From Theobroma cacao (taxonomy: Eukaryota; Streptophyta; Magnoliopsida; Malvales; Malvaceae): DNA of 64,000 nt. The translations under genes and the position numbers were made by a program. This document shows, piece after piece, positions 1 through 10,291 of this stretch; position 1 is the first letter of the stretch, and each line of letters begins with the position of its first letter. A model generated the notes under the pieces. The model worked only from the letters and a program-made list of their open reading frames with translations, ran no database searches and had not been told where the DNA came from. The DNA lies in assembly GCF_000208745.1 (NCBI RefSeq), contig NC_030850.1:4153697-4217696 (forward strand). The letters are read 5' to 3'.

Positions 1-42
1 GCTGCAACTCTTGAAGCAGATGTTGATGTAGTGGGGTACTAA
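1..42 (+). CDS. possible 3' end of a protein-coding gene, cut by the window edge
   Basis: Frame 1 reads AATLEADVDVVGY and then a stop at 40-42, followed by AT-rich sequence typical of a 3' UTR. Thirteen codons are too few to name a family. It could also be a chance open stretch. The upstream sequence would decide. Confidence 0.3.
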   Translation, partial: AATLEADVDVVGY

Positions 43-415
43 AAGCACAAGACATCAATCAAACTATAGCTATACTCTACATTGAAGGGTAGCAGTTGTA
101 GTGGAAATCCCTGTAAGAAGTTAGGTATATATATCATCAAAAGCATAAACCTAAACATTCTTCCTTGGTCTTCCTCATGTTACCTTGCTTTCAATTTTAA
201 ATGGCACACGGCGGATTGACTAAGCTAGGTTTGGGTTCACCTAAAAACCACACAATGCTTTTCATGTCAGCCTGAAGAATGAATTAATTAATATTTTAAT
301 GACCATTAGGCACTTGATCATTTAATTTAACATTTTTGATGTAAGGTGAGGTTCTTAGGTGTCGGCCAATCACAAAATTAGGTAGAGAATTCTCTTCTTT
401 CGCAGCTTTTCCATC

Positions 416-455
<40 letters not shown>

Positions 456-895
456 ATTATGTGTTGTAAGCAAACAAATCATCATTCTTTCAGGGTGCAA
501 GGTCTACTTCAGTAGTGGGATGCTTGCTTCAACATGGGTTCCTTACCGTTTCATTCCCCATGTTGTTTAGCCTTATTTCGGCTCTTGTCTTATCTTGATG
601 ATCAGATTCTGACAACGCTTGAAACTTAAAACTATGGGCTCTGTTGTTTTCTTATGATATTTATCTAACTTATCTCATCATGATATATTTTTTTTCAGTA
701 GGAGAAACAAAATCCAAGTGAAAATAAATAACACATTCCATTTTGGGCCTGCCAAGATCACAAGGTTGCAATTCAGGACGTGTGAAGCCCACATCAGAAT
801 CTACATTCTGAATTATGACCTAAATTTGAACAGCGAAAGCCTATCGATTTTCCCTCTCAAAAAACCCCCAAGCCAAGCATGAGCTGAGAAAAAAA
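43..895. other. intergenic spacer and upstream region of the SANT-domain gene
   Basis: No gene is seen here. The stretch holds a pure AT dinucleotide run at 419-453 and the likely promoter and 5' UTR of the SANT-domain gene that starts at 896. No clear TATA box stands out. Confidence 0.5.
419..453. repeat. (AT)n microsatellite
   Basis: About 17 uninterrupted AT units, directly visible. This is a likely length-polymorphic locus. Confidence 0.95.
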
Positions 896-3537
896 ATGAC
901 AAAGGGGAAAGGAAAACCGACCAAGTGTTTGCAAAAAATGCAAACGAGAAGCTCCGTTTCCAAATCCCCGCAACCCACCCCTCTCCGCCGATCCCCGAGG
1001 CTTCTCAATCAAAAAAATCCCACAAAATCGCAAGATTTGAATACCCAAAAGGCCAGATCGAGGGACAACCCCGCTTGCTCCACGGATAAAATTTCCAAGA
1101 AACTGATACAATCAAGCAGTGGTTCAACAAATTGTGTGAATTCAGCGTCTGGGTTGCGAAGATCTCCAAGATTGAACGGCGGGTCTTTGTCTGACAAGCC
1201 AGAGGAAAGCAAGTTTATCGAGACAAAGAAGGTTGAATGTAGGAAAAACAAGGGTACGAGTAAGGGGCGATTGTTGGACGAAGAGACGAAGGAAGTGGAG
1301 AGAAAGGAAAGGGAAGTTTGTGTTGGTTTGGAAGCGGTTACGGTGGAAGGGAGAGAAGTTTGTGAAAATAATGAAGATGTTGGGGTTAAAAAGATAAAGA
1401 GGAAGCGCGAGGAGGGAGGTGATGGGAATGTTCAAGGGTGGACAAGGGAGCAGGAATTGGCTTTGCAAAGAGCCTATTTTTCGGCCAAACCAACACCTAA
1501 TTTTTGGAAGAAGGTTTCAAAGCTGGTAGTTTTGCCATTCCTTGATATCTGCATTTTGATTTCTGGGGTTTTCTTATATTACATAATGTTGTAGATTGAT
1601 GTGCATATTTTGTGGTTTTTCAAATTTAAGGATTTTTTTGAAATGAAGTATAATAACTTTGTGATTGAGAAGCTTTCTTCTTGCTCTGTTCTCATTTGTT
1701 TCAACATGCCTAAGTTAAAGAAGAAAAATGATGGTTTGTTTAGAAAAAAAGAATAATAGAGCAGGACTAATTCTGACTTTGAAGTTTCTTCAACGAAACA
1801 CCCTTAATGCTTATTGGTTGATAGTTACTCTTTTTCAGTGGAATTCATCTCAACATTTTTAATTTCACTTCCCATCCACTAACGTCAGATTTATCCTGAT
1901 GGTCAATGTAATGCTTACATTTGAGGTCATGTCTACCTCCTTTTTATTAAATTTGAGTGAATTCAAAGATCAAGGAGGTAAAACTAGAGGTACAAGTTGT
2001 TTTATGGTGAAATTTCTTATCCATTGCTTATTTTTTAAGCTAAAACATATGCGTATCCATAATATCCAATTCCAAAATATACTTAGGGTGAAGTCAGGAG
2101 TTACAAGCTGCTTATGCGTTTTTTGTGTTTCCTAGATGTTGAATATTATTTAATTATTCATGAAAATGCATATAATTATGAACTAAGTATGTTTCTGATT
2201 TTCTTGTGATTTGACTTTGTCTCTGACATGCTTGTCTTTTTTTCTCAAGAAAACAATGATTCAGTTATGCTAGAATCATGTATACCACTAGTCTAGTTGT
2301 ACTATTGGAGCGTGAGACTTTGGCTATTTGTGTGAGAAAGAGAACTGCCCTTCCCAATGTTGCTTGAACATCTATTGATTTAATATTGAATATAAACCAT
2401 TGCTTAAGTGTCAAGTTTTGTCATCATGGAAGACATAACATTCTATCAACAAAAGGGAAAATCAACTATAAGTTCACACCATTAAACCAAGTAAAGCCAT
2501 CCTAGTACATTATGTTACATTCAGTTGTGCATAGATGTGAATGTAGTATATTATGCTATCAGTTATGTTTGGATGTGAATGACTATTCATAAATTTACTG
2601 AGTAGTATCTACTCTTATCCAAAGACTTCCTGCTGTGATTAATTTTGGTGTCAAATACAGTCTTGCATAAGCTCTTATGCTGTAAGTTTTGGGTTATGTG
2701 CTTTTATATGCTGAGGTGTTTTACCTAGAATGTTTTTTCTGATAGCATTGACTCAGCACTTGATTACCAATTGGAAATCTATTGCAGGTGCCAGGAAAAT
2801 CTGCACAGGATTGTTTTGATAAAATCCACTCTGACCATTTAACTCCAATTCAACCCCAGCCTCGATCGAGGGCAAAAAGTATAAATGTATCGTCCACTGA
2901 ACCTTTGTCATTCTCTGCAAGCAGACTGCTTAATCCCACTGTGCCAAGGACTAAAAGGTCAAGTTGCAGTAAACAGAAAAGCCATCTTGTACAGAAAAAA
3001 ACGGTGAGACATTTGTTGCAAAAGCATTATCATTCGGACCAAGGTGATGAAGCGGATCTATTCTCTATTCTTGAGCCCAACACAAGTCCATCTATGCATG
3101 CTCTATCGAATGTTGTGCTTTCAACCCCAAAAAATTTGTTGGAAAAACAGGGATTTCTCCAGAAGTGTTATGAGAGATCTTCTTCTGGTCCTAAGAAGCA
3201 CCAATCAAAACTTGGTAACTCTTCTACAAGAGATCTTGTTAGTCCCCCAGTGTTGAAGCAGATTAAAAATAGGGCCTTACATGAGAAGTACATCGACCAG
3301 CTACATAGTAGGGAAGCTAAGAGAAAAGCAGAATTTGGGAAGGAGAATAGGGTATCTATTCAAGTTCTGAACGTAGACAAGGTTAGAGCAGCGAAAAACA
3401 CATTGGTTTCTGATGCAAGATATGTTATTAACCAGCTGCAACACCTGCAGACCACCTTTGTGGACAACTCTTTGGATTTGGATAATGATGATGAAGAGGT
3501 AGGTAGTGGTGATGATGAAGGTGAAGTTCAGCTTTAA
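896..3537 (+). CDS. SANT/Myb-domain protein, two exons, about 459 aa
   Basis: Exons are 896-1525 and 2788-3537. The 1,262-bp intron has a GT donor at 1526 and an AG acceptor at 2786-2787, in phase 0. The join falls inside the domain: WTREQELALQRAYFSAKP...FWKKVSKL (residues 182-210) continues as VPGKSAQDCFDKIHSDHL. The spacing of Trp, Phe-Trp and Cys-Phe fits a SANT/Myb fold, and it resembles the SANT domain of vertebrate MIS18BP1, a centromere factor. The N-terminus is basic and carries the motif LRRSPRL twice (residues 30-36 and 87-93). The tail is acidic (runs of D and E). Nuclear location is inferred from the composition. I do not recognise a gene name. Kinetochore protein KNL2 is a possible relative, but its SANTA domain is not seen here. 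The exon structure is secure; the function is not. Confidence 0.85.
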
Positions 3538-4108
3538 CAAATTGTTTTAGTTGTATCAAAATCTGTTATAGCTAGCATGCTTATTGTAGCTGATGACTTT
3601 TGACCCTGTTATGTAGCCTGAATCCAAATTTTAGAAATTCAATGTTGTAAATTTGTTCCTAATAATAATCTCCTTTTTTGTTTATAACATTTTCTGCAAT
3701 GAGATTGTTAGGTTGTTAGTTTATAATGAGTTTTAGGAAAGGTTTGGGGTTGATTTTGAAGGTCCCGAGCTGGTGTTTCGTGTGTTATATAACAAATGGG
3801 AAGATGTTAAGAAACATATGCACTAGCATTTTGTTATAATTAATAGTACTAAGAAGAAATTGTGTACTGGGTTAATGGAAATCTAAAAGAAACAGGCTTT
3901 GGGGATGAAAAGTACAAACAGGCTTTGGGGATTTGCCCAAAAGAAAGAGAGAAAGCAAAATAGTTATCTTAACCAGCTGTGCTAGACCTTGTTCATCATA
4001 GTTCAAGGAATATATTAGTAAAAGCACACGCCTTTCTTCGAAGAAAAATCAACAGTCTTATGTTAATCCATTTATCATACTTGAATGAAAACTGAAACAT
4101 GCCCCCGC
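3538..4108. other. intergenic, no gene seen
   Basis: AT-rich 3' flank of the SANT-domain gene. A short direct repeat, acaggctttggggat, occurs near 3892 and 3918. Nothing else is identified before the retrotransposon relic. Confidence 0.5.
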
Positions 4109-4323
4109 TGTTAGGGGAAGAGCCTTTTAGTACTTGTTTCACTCACTAGCATTTCAATTGTCAAATATAAAAGAGTATTTATAACTACAATAAGTGACTC
4201 TTGACGTCTAATTACATAAACCACTTTAATTCAAAAGTACATAAATAAACATATGCAATTTGGAAAAATAAAAAGATAAATGACTTTAGACGTGTAAAAA
4301 AATTCAAATTACTAATTTCAACA
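4109..4323 (-). repeat. 3' LTR of the copia relic
   Basis: The segment runs from TG at 4109 to CA at 4322-4323 and matches 5370-5575. Shared blocks include aataagtgactct and aataaacatatgcaat. The adjoining minus-strand sequence aaggagtg fits a polypurine tract. The two LTRs differ at many positions, so the insertion is old. Confidence 0.8.
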
Positions 4324-5369
4324 CTCCTTTAATTTAAAATTTGCTTTGTAACCCTAAGTTTTGTTCTCAATTTACTAAAATCTTCCTACTTGAGAAGCTT
4401 TGTAAAAATATCTGCGACTGATCTTGGATCTTCACGTATTTAAGCTTCACTTCTTTTTGGTTGCATTCTCCAATAAATTGATAGCTTGCATCTATATGCT
4501 TGCTTCCATCATGAAATACCGGATTGTTGTCAATGGAAATCTTCGTAGCTGCCTCTTGGATAATTGTAGTTCCTTCATCAACCTTCAAAGCCAAATAGCA
4601 TGACTAGTATAAAAAGTTGCAACAATATATATATCAAATATTTCAAACTTCCAACAGGGCTTTTAAATAAAGTAGGATTTTCCTTCTTTCTATTGTCAAA
4701 TTTTGACAACTTTACTCCATATTCCATGGGATATGGTCATTGGGTTGCAATCAAGCATATGGAATTTTTTCAACATTTCCTTCGTATAGATTTCTTGTGA
4801 GAAAAAAATACCATCATCCATTTGCTTCACCACAAGGCCCGAATAGCATTCTTGAATTATTCACACGAACTTGCATTATTATAGGTAAAAACAAGATCAT
4901 TCACATAAAGGCAAACAAGTAGAATACTCATGAAGCCAACGAACAAACCCATTGTTTTTGGAAGTACTTGTCTCAATGCGACTATTCCATGCACCTAGTG
5001 CTTGCTTCAATCCATAAAATACTTCCTTCAATCTCAAGACGTTATTTTCATGTCCTTTAACCACATATCCGTCGGTTGCTCAACATATGCCTCCTCCTCA
5101 AGATACCCCATTTAGGAAGGCTAACTTCACATCAAGCTGATAAGTTCTCCATTTCATTTGAGTCGCCAAGGAGATGGGCAAACAAATAGTCTTCATGCAA
5201 GCTGCAGGTGCAAAAACCTCTTCATAGTCAACTCCATGCTTTTGCCTATAGCCTTTAGCAACAAGCCACAAATTATGATAATATTCTTTTGTAAGACGAG
5301 GAAATTGGAAGGAATACAATCCATTACTTGTCATCTCTTAAACTAAGAATAGTTGCTCTGATACCACTT

Positions 5370-5575
5370 TGGTGGGTGAAGAGGAAAATCTTTTGAAACT
5401 TTTCACTCGCTTTCCAATTGCCAAGTACAAGGGAGTGTTTATAGGTACGATAAGTGACTCTATATCTAGTTACATAAATCACAATTGATAAGACATGTGA
5501 ACACATTAATTCAAGATACATGAATAAACATATGCAATCTATCTACATAAGAATATTCAAATTACTAATTTCAAG
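5370..5575 (-). repeat. 5' LTR of the copia relic
   Basis: Direct repeat of 4109-4323, about 206 bp, bounded on its inner side by the primer binding site. I could not find a clear target-site duplication around the element. Confidence 0.8.
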
Positions 5576-7522
5576 GACTGCCTCTTAAAAGGCTTTGCAA
5601 TCTAAGGTTGCCTTTATGGAATTTTTAGGCATTGTGAGCTGATGTTAAAGCAGATTACAGGGAACTTTCAGAAACTAAAAGTTAAGAAAGTTCACCATGA
5701 GAAGTGAGAAGTATGTGTGAGTTAAGATGGGCTGGTGCATCAGAAGGCGACCTCGTCTTCTTTTAATGAACATGAACTGGTTCCTGCTTAAAAACCCTTA
5801 TCCTAATTGTTCTTATTAGCATTTCTGTGAACGACAGGGTCTGATTCTGAAAAAATGCTTTGATATTTACTTATGAATGCCATGTCCCAAATGCTTTTGT
5901 TAGCATTTCAAACTTTTGGCTGCCAATTTCCAGTTTATATTACGAATAACAGAATGTAGTTTAATAATAGTGGAAACCATGCTTCTCTATGTGAAACAAA
6001 GAGGGCAATATGTGGAAAGGACAGTGCCACAGTGATAGTCCAGAAGATGCTAGTTTTTCTGTGGTGTATACTACAAAATGAGTAAAAAGAAATAAAGAAA
6101 TGAGACTTGTAGATCTAGTTTCTGGCTTCCGCAGCAAGGGATTCTGTGTATAGAATTGCTGTTACTGATTCCTACTATGCAGTATGCAGAGCATCACATC
6201 AGATGCTGATAAGGCTGCCCTTCTACTGCAACTAGATTCTCTTTATACATGATTTCAATGCAAAAATCTTTCTTTCTTGTAAGCTTCAAATGTTTCAACC
6301 TCTGCGGCTGGTCCCTCACCAACATTCGTGGGTAACCTTCTTGATTTAGAAATTACAGCTAATCATATTTGTTGAAGAAGGGTAAAAGAAGAGGAAACCC
6401 TGCTGAGCATCAATAATTTTAGAAACAAAATGTCACAGTGGAAAACAGAAGGGCCTCTCAATTTTCTTGCTCTCAATCCCTGCCTCGGTCTCAGTTACTT
6501 ATATACCCTTTTATGTCATCATACTTTTGTGGAATATAAGATTAAGCATTGCACTTGGGAATCTTGATTGTGGCTAATTGTCTAAACACTACTATATTAT
6601 TTGGTTTAATTAGTTTAATTTTTCTACTTTTAACTTGTACCAACTAGATTGACAATAGAAAGAGGGAAAAAGAAACAGAAGAAAGTAGTATTGATAACAA
6701 GAAAAGTGAGTTTGCTCATGTGCAGTTGTTGTCACGGGCATAGATTGGATTGTTGTACCACCATGAAGTTGCAGTTTCTTTGTCTTACTGCCTAATAATG
6801 AAATTAATAATTAAACTAAGCTAGAGAGAAGAGATAATAGGACCCAAAAAGGGGAAAGGAAAACTTTGAGAAGATAACCTATTTCAGATGAGTATCCACA
6901 TTAACTGTTGGCTTTGTGACATGCTTTGAAAGAGACCTATTGCTTGACAGTTTTATTTGTAGAAAATGATGTTATTGATGTGTACATTTGCTTCTCCGGA
7001 TAAGTAATGCTCTTATTAATATGATTTGTTTTCTGTAATTTACAATAGCATATCAGATACTTTTTAAGATTTAGGGACAATATGTCACTGTCTTTTACCC
7101 ATCTAAATTTCAATTATTGGTTGGTTATGTCTGCTGCAGCAATAGGAAATGCAGAATTATAATGGTAAGTTTACAGAAAGAACATTAATAAACCACAAAT
7201 TGATTTCTGCACACTTTGCTCTGGATACATTCTTATAACATTAAAAATATGAACAAAATTCTTTCTCAACCATTTAATGTCGACCTATTGGAATAATGTT
7301 AAGAGGAGGAACAAATGATATTTATATTATAAGATGCTCCAAAAAGGGGTAGATAAATCATGGTAGGTTGTGAGATGGATCTGATGAATGAACAGAGCTT
7401 ATTGAAAAAGGAAAAATGTTATTACAGCTTCTCACTTGCAATATTCCTTGAAGAACAAATTCAGGGAAATTCCCTCTCTTTAGCCTTTTCTAGATGACCA
7501 TCTTATTTTCCTCCTTCCTATT
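5576..7522. other. intergenic, no gene seen
   Basis: About 1.9 kb of AT-rich spacer between the copia relic and the 3' end of the bHLH gene. Both strands are full of stops. The last few hundred bases probably hold the bHLH 3' UTR. Confidence 0.5.
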
Positions 7523-8884
7523 CTACAGACATCTGCCTCCATAGCCTGCATTTCTGAATAATGCTTGCTTTATGTCTTCAGAACTTATCAATGTCCCCTG
7601 CTCTGCTACCTAATACATTAGAAGAAATACGCATTATTGAAGAAAATGTTTGCTGAGTTTAAAACTTGCACAGAAATTCAGAAAATTAAGGTAAAGAAGC
7701 ATACCTCTGAACAAGAAGCCTGCATTGAAAAATCATTGAAGCAACTTATAACACACTGTTGAATCTCAAGGCCTAGTGCTTCCAATGTGTTCACTGTAGA
7801 TAGCAGCAATCCTGGTTTGGTTGCACAGCAGATATCGACTCGAGTATTGTTTTCTCTTCTCTCTACATCAAACTGTGTTTTAATTACATGAAAAGAAGTT
7901 CAGTCTAGGAACTGAGTCTTCAATTAATTGTTGATTGAATGGGTTATTGTAGAACTAGAGCAGAAGCCTTTACCTTGGGGGAATTTCTCACCATTACTTC
8001 ATTTGGCTTTAGCTCCTTCAGGTTACTCATTAATCTTACTTGATCTCTACCAACTTTTGTTTCTTCTTCCTGCAGCTTATTGATCCTTTCTAGAAGCTCT
8101 TTCATGTAATCTATGGTATCTCCAAGTATAGATGTTCTGTCCATCTGTTAAATGTTCACATTCTGTTTCAGAACTCTTTTCTACTCACTAAAACAAGCCT
8201 ACTTATTTTTAAAAGATTGCATAACTCTGAAATGAAATACTTCCTTTGGGTTCTACTATAATGCTAAAAATGAAACTTAAGCAAATTAGAAAAAACCAGG
8301 GTCACCTTGCTGATCTTGGGGACTATTGATCTGAGCATTGAAAGTCGGTCATTTAGTCGCTTCCTTCTCCTTCTCTCTGCCATTAGATTCTTCGAGGGTT
8401 GACCTTCTAACCTCTTTGTCTTAGTCTTTTTCTCTCCAAACAAGCCCATGTTAAAACTTTGAATGTTGCTAGTTTGCTCCATCTCAACTTTGCAGCTACT
8501 CTTTCTTTCTTCCAAGCTGTGTTGATGATCACTGCTGAGAAGACCAAACTCTTCATCATCAACCATTGATGGGTAGTCTTCTTGAGCTGGAAAAGGAGAT
8601 GTGTCGTTCTTGGTATATGAAGAATCCATCTCTGAGACTGTAAATCCATCAGCAAAAGGGTAGGGTTGATGCTCACCGAAAGGACATTCAAAGCTGGGGT
8701 TTTCAGTTGGGTGGGAGAATCCCACAAAGGAAAGATTTGATGTAGCCAAAGTTGGATTCTCATCAAAAGAATCAAAGTTCCATCCATTAGGGAGGAACTC
8801 AGTCACCCCAGTCGAAAAAGTTGTCCAACTGTCTCTTCTGGGAGCCAATAACTCCTCCAAGAAACCATGCTGTGAGAGCTCCAT
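7523..8884 (-). CDS. bHLH93-like: bHLH transcription factor, ICE1/bHLH93 subgroup, four exons, 334 aa
   Basis: Minus-strand exons are 8884-8306, 8144-7974, 7872-7705 and 7609-7523; all introns are GT-AG and phase 0. The bHLH domain starts near residue 166: [20 protein letters not shown], then IVPKISK joined across the first intron to [18 protein letters not shown]. The Glu and Arg that contact the E-box are present (MAER), while Asn replaces the usual His, as in subgroup IIIb (ICE1, SCRM2, bHLH61, bHLH93). The last two exons ([13 protein letters not shown]...[11 protein letters not shown]) form the ACT-like dimerisation region of this group. The length is close to the roughly 350 aa of Arabidopsis bHLH93. 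The product should be a nuclear DNA-binding regulator; target genes cannot be read from here. Choosing between bHLH61 and bHLH93 as closest relative needs a tree. Confidence 0.93.
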
Positions 8885-8944
8885 TTCTCTCTCTTTCTTT
8901 CCCTCTCTCTCTCTCTCTTTTCTCTCTCTCTGTCTCTCTCTCTT
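8885..8944 (-). repeat. CT/GA-rich microsatellite in the bHLH 5' leader
   Basis: Nearly pure tc repeats lie directly upstream of the bHLH start codon (GA-rich on the coding strand). Such tracts are common in plant 5' UTRs. Confidence 0.9.
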
Positions 8945-9007
8945 AAAAAAGTCTCAACGAAGACTGATCCAAATAGCAAGCTTACTAACGTGAAGTTGCA
9001 CCAGGTT

Positions 9008-9026
9008 AGAATATATAAACATTTAT
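9008..9026 (-). promoter_or_regulatory. possible TATA region of the bHLH gene
   Basis: Minus-strand sequence contains a TATATA-type stretch about 130 bp before the start codon, upstream of the GA tract. It lies in generally AT-rich DNA, so the call is weak. Confidence 0.3.
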
Positions 9027-9786
9027 ATATGTATATATATAAATAAAAAAATNGTATATATATAATAAAAAAATAGAAACTACTAATACTACTACTACTA
9101 CTATCTTATTATAAATGCATTCAACCAAAAAGCCTAAGATTAAAAATGGAATCTGCTTCTTTCTCTCTCAAGGTGAATTCATGTCTTTTTCACCGAAATT
9201 ATCAATCAGACAAATTTAATATTTAATTCCCTTGCCTCTGAAAAAGCTTTGACCCACAATTCTGTCCTAACCGAAAAAGCATGGCTTAGCGTCATACTCT
9301 GTCAGGTTCTTTCTTCATTTTCATAACCTCTTTAATAGTATTGTTATTACTAATGGATCATCACAAATACCGCACCCCTTTTTTCTCAATCTCTTCTCTT
9401 TCCATTGCTTAAATCGGTGCCATCATAAAGGAAAAATAATGTTTCTTGATCAGGTCCCATGCCGATGTGCCGCCCCCCCTAAAACTTAGGTTTGATGTGC
9501 TTTCTTCTTTCTTCACTTTCCTCAAGACTAGGGTGGAGAAAATATTAATGCCTAATTTGTCTTTAGTTTGACATTAAGAATTAATTAGTGCTTTATTTCT
9601 TTTCTATGCTGGCACTTGATATTATCCCAATTCTATCTGCCCCTGTAAATTAAAATGAAAGTAAACCCAAATGGAATTAATTAAATCCATTCACTCGCAC
9701 TGTTGGGCAATTATGTCTTGAACATGATATACACTTGCTTCAGACGGCATTTATGGTTGAAAAACTGGCTATTATATAAACATTAA
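9027..9786. other. intergenic, upstream of the bHLH gene
   Basis: AT-rich spacer with an ambiguous base (n) at 9053 in an AT tract and an ACT trinucleotide run near 9085-9102. No gene is seen. Confidence 0.5.
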
Positions 9787-10291
9787 GGGTAAAATACTTT
9801 TATCTTTTAAATTTTGATTGAAATTATACGAAGGTCTATTTGTTTTTTAAATAGACATTCTATTCTCAAAAATTTTTTTTCGTTAGACACATAGATCCAG
9901 CCGTTAGTCAACCGTTAATGTTTTTATTAATTTGATGATGTGATAATATTAAAGAGATAATTTTATCTTTTATTAATTTTAAAAATTATTATTATATAAT
10001 TTATCAATTTTTTTTATTAATTTAAAAATTACTTTGGGAGCCCGACTGGGGCTCCAATGCTCTTAGGGAGCACTGATTTGGTGCTCTCCATGGGTGGTTG
10101 ATTGGTGCAAAAGATGTTGTTGGTTAGCTTGAGAGAAAGAAAATAATAGAAAAAGGAAAAAAAAGACATTTTAGATATTTCATATTTAACATTAAAATTA
10201 TTTAGACATTTAGGACGAAGTATCTATTTTGAAAATTAATGAATTTTCGTATAATTTCAATTAAAATTTAGAGAGTGAAGATATTTTATCC
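9787..10291. mobile_element. non-autonomous DNA transposon (MITE, Mutator-like?), 505 bp
   Basis: The ends are inverted copies of each other. Left 9787-9832 starts gggtaaaata and ends attgaaattatacgaa; right 10291-10246 on the minus strand starts ggataaaata and ends with the same attgaaattatacgaa. About 37 of 46 bases match by eye. The flanks aaacattaa (9778-9786) and aacaattaa (10292-10300) may be a decayed 9-bp target-site duplication, which would fit Mutator-like elements. No transposase is encoded. Confidence 0.75.

Larger units (their letters stand above)
4109..5575 (-). mobile_element. decayed Ty1/copia LTR retrotransposon with a large internal deletion
   Basis: On the minus strand the order is 5' LTR, primer binding site, reverse transcriptase, RNase H, 3' LTR. 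Sequence at 5334-5098 reads LVAKGYRQKHGVDYEEVFAP and then YQLDVKLAFLNG, both hallmark copia RT stretches. Sequence at 4594-4367 reads NNPVFHDGSKHIDASYQFI, the copia RNase H region. The primer binding site, tggtatcagagc on the minus strand, lies at 5355-5366 and is the usual tRNA-Met type of plant copia elements. Gag, protease and integrase are missing: RT follows the primer site almost at once. The RT active-site motif reads YVND instead of YVDD (4896-4907), so a catalytic Asp is lost. Internal stops and frameshifts make it inactive. Confidence 0.9.
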
